Assembly: GCA_965232575.1 (NCBI GenBank)
Contig: CBDDPZ010000008.1
Location: forward strand, 1,612,001 to 1,676,000
Origin: Bin5 sp965232575
Lineage (GTDB): Bacteria; Chloroflexota; Anaerolineae; Caldilineales; Caldilineaceae
Reading direction: 5' to 3'
DNA: 64,000 nt
This document shows positions 18,420-27,041 of this stretch, piece by piece. The notes under the pieces are model-generated. The model worked only from the letters and a program-made list of their open reading frames with translations. It did not search any database and was not told the origin of the DNA. A program made the translations under genes and the position numbers. How positions within the stretch are numbered: position 1 is the first letter of the stretch; each line of letters begins with the position of its first letter.

Positions 18420-19006
18420 TGAGGCGCCGCTGATTTGGGATGAACGAATGACTGCAGCCAGAGTGAGACCTCTTCCGGCCTCTTGAACCGGTATACCTTC
18501 AAGTGTTTGACTTCTTCGCTGGCCAAGAGCGCCGAATATCTCTTACGATTACGCCGGTAGCTGGTAAATGCATACAGTATGATACTGTCGCGGCCAAGAA
18601 TGCTTCGCAAGGACTCGCGATTGCCGTTCCACAATTCCCGTTGAGAAAGAAGGCGGCTGACGGTCCGCCGGAGGACACGACCCATTACCCGGGCCAAGCC
18701 ATAATCCAACCAGACCAGATGCGTGGCACGGGGCCAGACGATATCCCGGCTTTGGCTGTAGTTGCCGTCAACCACCCAGGCGTCGCCTGCCGTTGCTGCC
18801 AGGACACGCCCACGAAAATTCGCCCTGGTCGCGGTTTGCCAGTTCGCTTCCCAGTAAAGCGAATCCAGCTCAACGTGAGGCAGGGACAACTGGCGGGCTA
18901 TCCGCCGCGCCAGCGTCGTCTTGCCGGAGCCGGTGGAGCCGATCACGACAAGACGACGCGAAAGTGAAGAGGAGTGAGCGGAGCGAGAACTTTCTTCAGT
19001 CCTCAC
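18416..19006 (-). CDS. Small P-loop kinase, adenylate kinase/topology modulation (FlaR) type
   Basis: About 196 residues. LVVIGSTGSGKTTLARRIAR is a Walker A with adenylate-kinase spacing, preceded by a short tail. LPHVELDSLYWEANWQ and WVVDGNYSQSRDIVWPRATHLVWLDY (given by position, residues about 55-95) match the FlaR family, whose members are annotated as topology modulation proteins or small adenylate kinases. Many starts are possible. A GTG at 19006 preceded by AGGAG is used because coxM ends at 19030. The gene is inserted between coxM and coxD, which are usually adjacent, and overlaps coxD. Its role in the cluster is unknown and the substrate is not determined. Confidence 0.8.
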   Translation of the reverse strand: MRTEESSRSAHSSSLSRRLVVIGSTGSGKTTLARRIARQLSLPHVELDSLYWEANWQTATRANFRGRVLAATAGDAWVVDGNYSQSRDIVWPRATHLVWLDYGLARVMGRVLRRTVSRLLSQRELWNGNRESLRSILGRDSIILYAFTSYRRNRKRYSALLASEEVKHLKVYRFKRPEEVSLWLQSFVHPKSAAPQ

Positions 19007-19029
19007 TCCTGGATTCTCACTTCTTGCCT

Positions 19030-19887
19030 CTATGCCCTGTCTCTCGCTGTGAGCAATGCCTGCGTGCCTATCGACTTGGCCAATTCCTGGCGGTAACCGG
19101 CCGAGGCAAACATATCGCCTGTCGCGTCGGGAATCGACAGCCCGCTGACCGCGCTTACGATTGCATCGTCGCTGAGATCCGACCCGACCAGGCTCGACGC
19201 AACTGCGCTCGCCGAAACTGCAGTGGCGGAAACACCGTTGAAGCAGAGGCTGGCGCCTGTGCAGCTGCCACCGGCGCCGCGCGTCACAACCGCCGCCGCC
19301 CCGCACAGCGCGTAGCCGGACGCTGGATGTTCGAATTTCACGTATGCCGAACCGGTACCCGCCGAAGCCGCCGAAATCTCGACCGAGGTGAGGATTTCAT
19401 CCGGCTGCAACGCGGTCATCATCAGATCGACAAAGAAATCTGATGCGCTGACTGAACGGCTGCCGCTGGATCCCGACACGTGCAAGGTCGCTCCCAGCGC
19501 CAGCGCTGCCGCCGGCAGATCCGAAGCCGGGTCGGCATGCGAGAGGTTGCCGCCGATCGTGCCGCGGTATCGTACCTGGCGATCACCAATCTGGCCGGCC
19601 GCCTCCGCAAGCAACGGCGCGGCGGCCTGCACGTCAGCCGAATTGGCAATCTCATTGTAGGTTACACATGCGCCGATGCGCAGGCTGCCGTTGGAACGGC
19701 TGATACCCTGCAATGCATCGATGCGCCCGATATCGACCAGCGCAGCAGGCGCGGCCAACCGTAGCTTCATCACCGGGATCAAGCTGTGACCGCCTGCCAG
19801 GACTTTGGCATCCGGATTGCTGGAGAGAATCTGAACCGCCTCCTGAACGGATGACGGGCGATGGTAATCGAATTTGGATGGGTACAT
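19030..19887 (-). CDS. coxM: CO-dehydrogenase-type medium subunit CoxM (FAD-binding)
   Basis: A 285-residue flavin subunit of the xanthine oxidase family. It begins MYPSKFDYHRPSSVQEAV. The FAD pyrophosphate loop KVLAGGHSLIPVMKLRL lies near residue 30 and the second FAD motif RGTIGGNLSHADPASDLP lies near residue 108. The C-terminal CO_deh_flav_C domain is rich in Ser, Ala and Val. The flavin passes electrons from the iron-sulfur subunit to quinone or another acceptor. The gene is 88 bases after coxL, and that gap contains a 13-bp inverted repeat. Confidence 0.93.
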   Translation of the reverse strand: MYPSKFDYHRPSSVQEAVQILSSNPDAKVLAGGHSLIPVMKLRLAAPAALVDIGRIDALQGISRSNGSLRIGACVTYNEIANSADVQAAAPLLAEAAGQIGDRQVRYRGTIGGNLSHADPASDLPAAALALGATLHVSGSSGSRSVSASDFFVDLMMTALQPDEILTSVEISAASAGTGSAYVKFEHPASGYALCGAAAVVTRGAGGSCTGASLCFNGVSATAVSASAVASSLVGSDLSDDAIVSAVSGLSIPDATGDMFASAGYRQELAKSIGTQALLTARDRA

Positions 19888-19919
19888 TCGTTTTACTCCC
19901 GTTGTGCGCTTTGAGAACT

Positions 19920-19964
19920 TCGTCTTCGGTGAACCTCCGCGTTCGCCAAAGTCACCGAAGACGA
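19920..19964 (-). repeat. Intercistronic hairpin between coxL and coxM
   Basis: A perfect 13-bp inverted repeat lies at 19920-19932 (TCGTCTTCGGTGA) and 19952-19964 (TCACCGAAGACGA), with a 19-base loop. It sits in the only sizeable gap inside coxSLM. No T-run follows on the minus strand, so a terminator is unlikely. It could protect the upstream coxSL mRNA or set the ratio of subunits. Confidence 0.7.
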
Positions 19965-19975
19965 GAATCCAAAAG

Positions 19976-22333
19976 CTAGTTCATTGCGTTCCAGACCTTC
20001 TCCGATGTTACCGGCATGTCGATGTGATTCACGCCGAAGGGAGACAGCGCATCGACGACCGCATTCACAACTGCTGCCGGAGACGCGATTGTGCCCGCTT
20101 CGCCGACACCTTTGACGCCCAGCGGGTTGTGCGGGCACGGTGTCACCGTACGGTCGGTTTCGAAAGAGGGCAGGAAGTGGGCCTTGGGCACCGCATAGTC
20201 AAGCATCGTACCACTCAGCAGATTGGCGCCCTCGTCGTATACGGCCGTCTCATAGAGTGACTGTCCCACGCCTTGCGCGATGCCGCCGTGTACCTGTCCA
20301 TCCACAATCATCGGGTTGATGACGTTGCCCACGTCGTCGACCGCCAGATAGCGCTGAAGTTCCACTTGGCCGGTATTGGCGCAAACCTCGACGACCGCGA
20401 TGTGCGTTCCGAACGGGAAAACGAAGTTCTCAGGATCGTAGAAACTCGTCGCCTCCAGCGCCGGCTCGATCCCCTTCGGCAGGTTGTGGGCGAGATACGC
20501 CTGTAACGCGACATCGGGCAGCGATTGCGCCTGATCTGGGGAACCCTTGACGAAGAAATTCCCATCGTCAAACTCCAGGTCCTCCTCGGCGGCCTCCAGC
20601 AGGTGGGCAGCGATGGTCCGTGCCTTGTCAACAACCTTCTCGGCCGCGGAAGCGATCGCGCTGCCGCCCGTCGCCGCGCTGCGGCTGCCGTACGTGCCCC
20701 AACCGTGAGGCATCACGCCGGAGTCGCCCTCGATTACGTCGATATCTTCGTAGGGTACACCCAGCGCACTGGCAACGATCTGCGCGTAGGTGGTTTCGTG
20801 ACCCTGGCCGTGGCCGGAACAGCCGCTGTACACCGTCACCTTGCCGGTGGCGTGGACGCGCACGACCGCGCTTTCCCATTGCCCTGCCTGCGCACCGAGC
20901 GAACCGACAACAGCCGACGGCGCCAGACCGCAGGCCTCAATGTAGGTTGAAAGGCCTATACCGAGGTATCTACCTTGGTCTCTGGCCGCAGCCTGTTCCT
21001 TACGGAAGTCGTCGTAACCGATCGCCTCCAGAGCCTTGTCAAGCGCGCCCTCATAGTTGCCGCTGTCATACGCAAGCGCAACCTGTGTCTGGTAAGGGAA
21101 GTTGTCCGGCGCAACGAAATTGCGTCGACGGATCTCGGTCGGATCGATGCCGGTGACACGGGCCGCCTCATCCACCAGACGCTCGACGACGAACGTGGCT
21201 TCGGGCCGGCCGGCGCCGCGGTAAGCGTCAACGGGTACCGTATGCGTGAACACGCCGTAAACGTGGCAGTGAATCGCTGGCAGATCATATTCGCCCGACA
21301 TCAGAGTACCGTACAGATAAGTAGGTACCGCCGGCGCAAATGTGGACAGATACGCGCCCATGGCCGCGTACGTGTCGACCCGCAAGCCGATGAATTTGCC
21401 GTTCGCATCCACCGCCATTTCGGCGTGCGTCACGTGGTCACGGCCGTGCGCATCGGTCAGGTAGGTCTCCGTGCGCGTCGCCGTCCACTTGACCGGGCGG
21501 CCGGTCTGCATCGACGCCCACGCCGCGATCGCCTCATCCGCGTAGTGATGGATCTTGCTGCCGAAACCGCCACCAACCTCCGGCGCGATCACCCGGATCT
21601 TGTGCTCCGGCAAGCCCAGCGAGGCCAGACTCATCAGCAGCCGGTGGATATGGGGATTCTGGGTCGTCATGTACAGAGTCAACTCGCCGGTGATGCTGTT
21701 GTAGTCTGCCAGCGCGGCGCGCGGCTCCATCGCATTCGGAATCAGGCGGTTGTTGACAATGTCCAGGCTCGCGACGTGCGCAGCGTTCGCAAAGGCGGCG
21801 TCCGTACTCTCCTTGTCGCCGATCTCCCAGTCGAAGGCGATGTTGTTCGGCGCCTCATCATGTACAAGTGGCGCCCCGTCTTCCGTCGCCTTCTTCGGAT
21901 CGGCTACCCCATCGCGCGGATCGTAGTCCACGTAGATCAGATCGAGCGCGTCGTGCGCCGTGTACTGGTCGTCGGCGACAACGATCGCCACGCCGTCACC
22001 GACATAGCGCGTCGTGTCCTTCGCCAGCATGAAATGCTCGGGGATCTTCATGTCCGGCAGCAGCCAGCCGACCGGAATGCCGCCCGGCACGCCGCTCTCT
22101 TCGATATCCTTGGCCGTGTAGACGGCAACTACGCCGTCCAATGCCTCGGCTGCGCTGGCGTCAATGCTGTTGATCTTGGCGTGGGCATAGTCGCTCCGCA
22201 ATATCGTGCAGTAGGCCATGTTAGGCAGCCGGAGATCGTCCGTGTACTTTGCCTGCCCGGTAATCAGCTCAGGGTCCTCTCGTCGGCGGATGGATGAACC
22301 GAATACACCCGCGCCGTTGCTTTCACCTGCCAT
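19976..22333 (-). CDS. coxL: CO-dehydrogenase-type large subunit CoxL, form II (Mo-binding)
   Basis: A 785-residue molybdenum hydroxylase large subunit. It begins with the a/b hammerhead domain (REDPELITGQAKYTDDLRLP). VGGGFGSK lies near residue 255. The active-site loop is AYRGAGRPE near residue 370, the form II signature, whereas true form I CO dehydrogenases carry AYxCSFR. The catalytic Glu is in GVKGVGEAGT near residue 745. It binds molybdopterin cytosine dinucleotide in related enzymes. The substrate of form II enzymes is often not CO, so an aldehyde or N-heterocycle is as likely. The ATG follows GGAGGAAC. It is 15 bases after coxS. Confidence 0.93.
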   Translation of the reverse strand: MAGESNGAGVFGSSIRRREDPELITGQAKYTDDLRLPNMAYCTILRSDYAHAKINSIDASAAEALDGVVAVYTAKDIEESGVPGGIPVGWLLPDMKIPEHFMLAKDTTRYVGDGVAIVVADDQYTAHDALDLIYVDYDPRDGVADPKKATEDGAPLVHDEAPNNIAFDWEIGDKESTDAAFANAAHVASLDIVNNRLIPNAMEPRAALADYNSITGELTLYMTTQNPHIHRLLMSLASLGLPEHKIRVIAPEVGGGFGSKIHHYADEAIAAWASMQTGRPVKWTATRTETYLTDAHGRDHVTHAEMAVDANGKFIGLRVDTYAAMGAYLSTFAPAVPTYLYGTLMSGEYDLPAIHCHVYGVFTHTVPVDAYRGAGRPEATFVVERLVDEAARVTGIDPTEIRRRNFVAPDNFPYQTQVALAYDSGNYEGALDKALEAIGYDDFRKEQAAARDQGRYLGIGLSTYIEACGLAPSAVVGSLGAQAGQWESAVVRVHATGKVTVYSGCSGHGQGHETTYAQIVASALGVPYEDIDVIEGDSGVMPHGWGTYGSRSAATGGSAIASAAEKVVDKARTIAAHLLEAAEEDLEFDDGNFFVKGSPDQAQSLPDVALQAYLAHNLPKGIEPALEATSFYDPENFVFPFGTHIAVVEVCANTGQVELQRYLAVDDVGNVINPMIVDGQVHGGIAQGVGQSLYETAVYDEGANLLSGTMLDYAVPKAHFLPSFETDRTVTPCPHNPLGVKGVGEAGTIASPAAVVNAVVDALSPFGVNHIDMPVTSEKVWNAMN

Positions 22334-22348
22334 ATTCTGGTTCCTCCT

Positions 22349-22816
22349 TTAGCCGTTCATCGTCTCGGCGGCATCCTGCACCGCACGCACGATATTATGG
22401 TAACCGGTACAGCGGCACAGATTCCCCTCCAGCCCGTGGCGAATCTCATCTTCGCTCGGCTGCGGGTTCGTGCTCAGCAGGTCGACGCAGGAAATAATCA
22501 TGCCCGGCGTGCAGAAACCGCACTGCAGCCCATGGTTGTCCCAGAAGGCCTGCTGCACTGGATGATATTCTCCGTTGCCCAAGCCCTCGATCGTGGTGAT
22601 CTCACTGCCGTCTGCCTGGACCGCCAGCACGGTGCATGACTTGACCGCCTGCCCATCGAGCAGGATCGTGCAAGAGCCGCACTGGCTCGTGTCACAGCCG
22701 ATCTTCGTGCCCGTCAGGCCCAGTTCCTCGCGCAGGAGATGCGCAAGAAGCAGCCTTGGCTCAACCTCCTTACTGACGCTTGCGCCATTGACCTCCAGTT
22801 CGATGGATATACCCAT
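22349..22816 (-). CDS. coxS: CO-dehydrogenase-type small subunit CoxS (two 2Fe-2S clusters)
   Basis: A 155-residue iron-sulfur subunit of normal length. The plant-type ferredoxin domain has CDTSQCGSCTILLDG followed by a distal Cys (VKSCTV). The helical domain has CGFCTPGMIISC and CRCTGYHNI. It carries electrons from the Mo site in CoxL to FAD in CoxM. The order coxS-coxL-coxM differs from the coxM-S-L order of classical form I operons and fits form II clusters. Start ATG at 22816 follows GAGGAAGC. Confidence 0.94.
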   Translation of the reverse strand: MGISIELEVNGASVSKEVEPRLLLAHLLREELGLTGTKIGCDTSQCGSCTILLDGQAVKSCTVLAVQADGSEITTIEGLGNGEYHPVQQAFWDNHGLQCGFCTPGMIISCVDLLSTNPQPSEDEIRHGLEGNLCRCTGYHNIVRAVQDAAETMNG

Positions 22817-22855
22817 AGAGCTTCCTCCTCTTTTAGCGCTCTGAAGAAATCCGAT

Positions 22856-23614
22856 CTATTTGGCTTTGCCGAATAGTTGCCGCCACATCCATACTAAGGC
22901 AGCGAAACCGGCCAGAATGTAAAGGACCTTGCGCCCACTGCTGTTGCTCGATGTCTCCTTCGCAAGGTCTGAGATTACATCTCTGGCCACGTTGATACCC
23001 ACTTCCATTGTCGAGGGCGTTGCCACTTCAGGTTGTGCCGCTGTGCCGGCGGAACTTCCCGGCGGCGTCGGACCGCGCGCGCCGCCGGCGCCCGACTCCG
23101 AGGCCGCTTCAGTGCCGTTCGAAGGCGCTGCCGCATCCCCCGCCTCAGCTTCCGGCGCGGCTTCAGCCGGCTGAAGCCGCGCCGCAATGATATTCTCCAG
23201 CGACTGCAGTCCCTGCCGGGTCAGCGAACGCGCCGTACTGTCGACCAAACGTTGTCCCACACTGGCAATGCGCCCGCTCAACTGTGCGTCGCCGTCATAG
23301 TGCAGTGTTGTCGGTTCGTCGCCTTCCAGGCGCAGCGTCCCCACTCCCTTTACAAATCCGGGCCGTCCCTGCCCTGCAATCTCCATCCGGTAGCCGTTGG
23401 GCGCATCTATCTCGTCCAATGTGACCGTTCCGTTGAAATTGCCCTGCACTGGCCCAACGCGGATGCTGATCTCGCCGCTGAATTCGTTCTCGGAAGTCTT
23501 CTCCAGGCGTCTGCAACCAGGCAGAATCCGCGAAAGCGCATCGGGATCCAACAGCGCTTCCCATACCTCGCTCTTGGGAGCGTCAAAACTGTGTGTACCC
23601 GCCAATTTGACCAT
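22856..23614 (-). CDS. coxG: CoxG-like SRPBCC protein with C-terminal membrane anchor
   Basis: A 252-residue protein. Residues 1-145 form a CoxG/SRPBCC domain (SFDAPKSEVWEALLDPDALSRILPGC, given by position at the N-terminus; then GRIASVGQRLVDSTARSLT). An Ala/Pro/Glu-rich linker of about 60 residues follows, then a single C-terminal hydrophobic helix (VLYILAGFAALVWMW). CoxG proteins are reported to help recruit CO dehydrogenase to the membrane or quinone. It heads the cox-glc array, 39 bases before coxS, about 200 bases downstream of a good promoter. The linker DNA contains a 32-bp perfect palindrome. Confidence 0.92.
   Translation of the reverse strand: MVKLAGTHSFDAPKSEVWEALLDPDALSRILPGCRRLEKTSENEFSGEISIRVGPVQGNFNGTVTLDEIDAPNGYRMEIAGQGRPGFVKGVGTLRLEGDEPTTLHYDGDAQLSGRIASVGQRLVDSTARSLTRQGLQSLENIIAARLQPAEAAPEAEAGDAAAPSNGTEAASESGAGGARGPTPPGSSAGTAAQPEVATPSTMEVGINVARDVISDLAKETSSNSSGRKVLYILAGFAALVWMWRQLFGKAK
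23153..23184. repeat. 32-bp perfect palindrome within coxG
   Basis: The two 16-base arms are exact reverse complements with no loop, centred at 23168/23169; the left arm begins CGGCGCGGCTTCAGCC. It lies in the part of coxG that codes for the Ala-rich linker, where extra residues would be tolerated. It could be a small inserted palindromic element, or a chance result of Ala/Pro codon use. Confidence 0.85.
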
Positions 23615-23818
23615 GTTAGTCAGTGCTCTTTCTTGCTATCGTTTTCCCGCAACTGAACAATCGTATTGATAGAGGTTCTGAACTGCGAGTGGAATGAAAA
23701 ACCCGTCCGTCGAACTCTTGTCAAAATCGGTGATAAACCGTTGCCGAAAAAGTCGCCGACCTGGGTACCGGTACGGTGATGAGGATTTGGCGTTTCCGTT
23801 CCGGTTATAATGCGCCGG

Positions 23819-23847
23819 ATTATAGCGCACCCTCTGAATATGGGCAA
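23819..23847 (-). promoter_or_regulatory. Promoter of the coxG-to-glcF array
   Basis: On the minus strand the hexamers are TTGCCC (23842-23847) and a perfect TATAAT (23819-23824), separated by 17 bases. The predicted transcript has a leader of about 200 nt before coxG at 23614. No operator-like inverted repeat is obvious over the hexamers. The rest of 23615-23886 shows no gene. Confidence 0.7.
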
Positions 23848-23886
23848 ACAACGCCAAATAAGGGGGTACTTTGCAAGCTGGAGCCC

Positions 23887-24492
23887 CTACGAATTACGTG
23901 TGCTGACCACAACCGTGCCGGCAACCCAGTCATGGATGCTCTGCCGCCGCTGCGACAGCGCAGCGGTCACCATATATAGCAAAATCAATATGCCTGCGAC
24001 TGCGTTCTGAAGCGCTAGCTGCGTCGGAACACCTTGCGGTGTGTTGGCCCACACAAGAAACACATGGTTCACTTCAAATGGGATCAGCATCACAGCAGTA
24101 CGCAGCAGCGCCCTCCCGTAGCCAACGGGGCCGCCGTCCACTCTCTCCAACCGCAACCCTAACCAACGCATCGTCAGCGTTGCCTGCGCAGATGACGCCA
24201 GTGTCCCCGCATAGTAGAGAACCAGCGGCAGATCGACCGTTCCCAGCAGCCACAAGTGGTAGACCCCTTTGGAGAAACCGTCCCCGCTCAGCACGCCGCG
24301 TACCAGCGGATTCAGTCGTAGCGCCAGGAGTACACCCTGCAAGACCAGCACACCCGCAAATAGCAAGATCAACTCGGCGCTGTAGCTCACAACTCTTCTC
24401 TGAATCGACGCAAATGGGCGCTGGCAGGTGTGGGTTGCCACGCAAACTCTCCTTGTCCACGGATGCAGAAACGCATATAGTGTGCTGAGCAT
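23887..24492 (-). CDS. RDD-family integral membrane protein
   Basis: A 201-residue membrane protein with about four hydrophobic helices. The RDD hallmark is seen as the early Arg in SIQRRVVSYSAELIL and the closing SIHDWVAGTVVV, which matches the usual HDxxAGTxVV motif. The middle helix contains TMRWLGLRLERVDGG, the conserved loop after helix 2. RDD proteins are poorly characterised and some have been linked to ion transport. It is upstream of the cox array on the same strand, separated by the cox promoter, and diverges from the enolase-family gene at 24586. No functional link to either is evident. Confidence 0.85.
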   Translation of the reverse strand: MLSTLYAFLHPWTRRVCVATHTCQRPFASIQRRVVSYSAELILLFAGVLVLQGVLLALRLNPLVRGVLSGDGFSKGVYHLWLLGTVDLPLVLYYAGTLASSAQATLTMRWLGLRLERVDGGPVGYGRALLRTAVMLIPFEVNHVFLVWANTPQGVPTQLALQNAVAGILILLYMVTAALSQRRQSIHDWVAGTVVVSTRNS

Positions 24493-24585
24493 GGTCTCAC
24501 TTTGACTGTAGGCGGCTACACTACAGCGAAACTGACCATATCGACAAATCGTATCGCTTCTGCCCTTCCATTAACGGAGAAATCA

Positions 24586-25743
24586 ATGCAAATTTCGTCG
24601 ATCCAAGCCTTTGCCCTGAAAATTCCTCCTTTCGGGGCAGATTCGAAAGTTGCCGATGACCAGGTCGAGACTTACGGCGACTACACAATTGCCGCTGATG
24701 CCTGGACCTCGATCTACTCCCGCAACCATGAGACCTGCCTGGTGCGCTTGGAGACCGATGACGGTCTGGTCGGCTGGGGCGAGGGCCAAGCCCCCGTCGC
24801 GCCCCGCGCTACCGCCGCCATCGTGGAGGAACTGTGCGCGCCCCTCCTGCTGGGCAAGGACCCTTTCGACGTGGAATTCCTCTGGTACCGCCTATACAGC
24901 GCCATGCGCGAGCGGGGCCACGTCACCGGCTTCTACGTCGACGCTCTCGCGGCCGTCGATCTGGCTCTCTACGACCTCCTGGGCAAAGCTCTGAACAAAC
25001 CGGTCTACAAGCTTCTCGGCGGCGCCTTTCGCCCCGACGTGCAGGTCTACGCCGGCATGGGCGGGACACAGCCGGACGCCGCCACCGCCCACGCCACCTC
25101 CCTGCTCGCCGCGGGTTACCGCGCCCTGAAATTGCATCTGCGCATGCCCAATCCACAAATTCTTGCCGTCGTTGAGGCGGTGCGTAAGGCGGTGGGGCCG
25201 GAAATCGAATTGCTGGTGGATGTGCACGGCACGCGCGATGTGTCGGCGGCCATTGAATTAGGGAGGGGTTTGGAGGCGCTGGACGTTCGCTGGCTTGAGG
25301 CCCCCTGCCAGCCGGAGGACATTCGCGGCCAGGCCGAGATCGCCCGCGCCCTCTCAATGCAGGTGGCCACCGGCGAATGGCTACGCACCGTCTGGGAATG
25401 GCGTGACTGGATCGCGCTGCGCGGCTTCGACGTCGCCATGCCCGACATCGCCCGCACCGGCCTCTCCGAGGGCAAACGCATCGCCGCGCTCTGCGACAGC
25501 TTCAATTTGCCAATCGCCCCCCACGTGGGCGGCGGCGGCATCCTGTCCGTGGCCGCAACAATCCACTACTCGCTGGCGATTCCCAACTTCCAGATAATGG
25601 AGCACAGCCACGAAGCCCAGGCTTGGAAGGGGACCATCGCTCACTCCTATCCGATCCCGCAGGATGGCCGCTTTGCCGCGCCACAGGAGCCCGGACTGGG
25701 CGTCGACATCGACGAGGCCGCGGTGGCGCGTTACGCAAGCTAA
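24586..25743 (+). CDS. Mandelate racemase/muconate lactonizing enzyme family protein
   Basis: A 385-residue enolase-superfamily enzyme. The N-terminal capping domain runs to about residue 130. In the barrel, ALKLHLRMP carries the second-strand Lys. Metal ligands are the Asp in LLVDVHGT, the Glu in VRWLEAPC and the Glu in VATGEWLR. The general base pair appears as Asp in PDIARTG and His in IAPHVGGGG, the mandelate-racemase subgroup pattern. Enzymes of this type abstract a proton alpha to a carboxylate, often as sugar-acid dehydratases. The ATG at 24586 follows GGAGAAATCA, so 28 upstream codons of open frame are excluded. The substrate is unknown. Confidence 0.9.
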   Translation: MQISSIQAFALKIPPFGADSKVADDQVETYGDYTIAADAWTSIYSRNHETCLVRLETDDGLVGWGEGQAPVAPRATAAIVEELCAPLLLGKDPFDVEFLWYRLYSAMRERGHVTGFYVDALAAVDLALYDLLGKALNKPVYKLLGGAFRPDVQVYAGMGGTQPDAATAHATSLLAAGYRALKLHLRMPNPQILAVVEAVRKAVGPEIELLVDVHGTRDVSAAIELGRGLEALDVRWLEAPCQPEDIRGQAEIARALSMQVATGEWLRTVWEWRDWIALRGFDVAMPDIARTGLSEGKRIAALCDSFNLPIAPHVGGGGILSVAATIHYSLAIPNFQIMEHSHEAQAWKGTIAHSYPIPQDGRFAAPQEPGLGVDIDEAAVARYAS

Positions 25744-25933
25744 GAAATGAATCTCGTTTGAATTCGGATTGGCGATATCCTTGACGCTCTCAAGCGACCG
25801 ACGTCGTGCTGGGGCCGGCGGCCCCTGTCGTCTCTCTCGGCCTCACGCTTTCGACAGCGCTTCAGCCGATATGCCAAGTTCCTCCAGATCTTCCCCCAGA
25901 ATCTCGCCAGGATGTATAGATCGCATCCAGTCC

Positions 25934-26413
25934 TCAAACCCCCAGCGCCGCGCGAATATCCTCCAGATGGCCCACCTCATGGGCGTGGATCGTCTCGTAA
26001 TACTGGTCGATCGTGATCTCGCCCCGCGACGGATGACGGCCCGTCAACGCCCACTCGCTCCCGTCAAGGGATTCCATCACCTCAAGCGTTTTGGCGCGGG
26101 TAGCGGCCGCACTGGCCATCAGTTCTTTTGGCACAACCTCACCCGTTCTCCGGACCAGGCCCGCGTTCCAACGCTCCAGGTCGAAATCGTCCGGGATCGT
26201 GGCTTCCCCTTTGCGTATCTTGTGAACGTGGATGCTCATGCCCCGCTCGCTCTCGACCAGATGTGCGAGAACGGTGGCCACCGTCCACGTGTCACCCTCT
26301 GCGAATACCGTCGCCTGCCACTCCTCCGGCGAGAGGCCGTTGAGAAGATCAAACAACGCCTCGCGTGATTCGCCTAGCTTTTCCTTCCAATGGGCCCTTC
26401 GTTCTGCGGACAT
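25934..26413 (-). CDS. DinB-like four-helix protein
   Basis: About 159 residues with the DinB/mycothiol-dependent enzyme layout: LNGLSPEEWQATVF near the start, VATVLAHLVESERGMS with the first His, and IHAHEVGHLEDI near the end with the other metal-binding His residues. Such proteins bind a divalent metal and are often thiol S-transferases or damage-response proteins; the role here is not known. The start is placed at the ATG preceded by GGGAGAACT, five codons after the first possible Met. It converges with the enolase-family gene and diverges from the cupin gene. Confidence 0.85.
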   Translation of the reverse strand: MSAERRAHWKEKLGESREALFDLLNGLSPEEWQATVFAEGDTWTVATVLAHLVESERGMSIHVHKIRKGEATIPDDFDLERWNAGLVRRTGEVVPKELMASAAATRAKTLEVMESLDGSEWALTGRHPSRGEITIDQYYETIHAHEVGHLEDIRAALGV

Positions 26414-26470
26414 CTCTAGTTCTCCCATTCTTAAGGTAGGCCTGTATTTGGTGTCTCCGCGCCGTCCCTA

Positions 26471-26479
26471 TGGTATACT
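26471..26479 (+). promoter_or_regulatory. Possible extended -10 promoter for the cupin operon
   Basis: TGGTATACT matches the extended -10 pattern TGnTATAAT at five of six core bases and lies 112 bases before the cupin ATG. No good -35 box is seen at 17 bases upstream, as is common for extended -10 promoters. Confidence 0.4.
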
Positions 26480-26590
26480 TGCATGGCAAAAACCACCGCC
26501 GTTGCCAAACCTTCGAACAGGAACGACCTCATCTGCTGGACTCTTCTTGCCTTCGCCGCCCGAAGAGCCCTTCTCACAGGAGCATTGACA

Positions 26591-26989
26591 ATGAAAGGTA
26601 AGTTTATCACTGCCTCGACAATGGAGCGAGATCACATGGATTGGGGCGTCATGGGCTGGGCGAGCCGCCCCGTCACAACCGCCGCCCGCGATCTGGTCGT
26701 CATCGAAGTCACACTCGAAACCGGACAGGGCCATGCCTTTCACAAACACCCTGACCAGGAAGAGGTGATCTACGTCATCGACGGCACGATTGAGCAGTGG
26801 ATCGAGCAGGAAAAGCAACTACTTTCCGCCGGTGACTCTGCTTTCATCGGCGCTGACGTCGTCCATGCCTCCTTCAACGACTCGGGCAGCCCCGCAAAAC
26901 TGCTGGCCATCCTCGGCCCCTGCATCGGCGAAGAAGGCTACGCACTCGTCGACGTGTTTGAAGAGGAACCGTGGCGTTCGCTGCGCTGA
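26591..26989 (+). CDS. Single-domain cupin protein
   Basis: About 132 residues forming one cupin barrel. Motif 1 is GQGHAFHKHPDQEEVIYVIDG with two His and a Glu as metal ligands (residues about 45-65; shown by its ends GQGHAF and YVIDG). Motif 2 is the weaker GDSAFIGADVVHASFND with the third His. The ATG at 26591 follows AGGAG at eight bases, and the long upstream open frame is not used. It leads an apparent operon with a Gfo/Idh/MocA oxidoreductase 52 bases downstream. A sugar or sugar-acid handling role is likely but unproven. Confidence 0.88.
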   Translation: MKGKFITASTMERDHMDWGVMGWASRPVTTAARDLVVIEVTLETGQGHAFHKHPDQEEVIYVIDGTIEQWIEQEKQLLSAGDSAFIGADVVHASFNDSGSPAKLLAILGPCIGEEGYALVDVFEEEPWRSLR

Positions 26990-27041
26990 AGCCCTGCTTG
27001 AATAACATAGGCACAAAGTTCTCGCATACAGGAAACTCCAC

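Noticed and set aside
20975..22297. Long open frame on the plus strand
   Set aside because: It lies fully opposite coxL, whose motifs are certain; the antisense product is Arg/Val-rich without known motifs.
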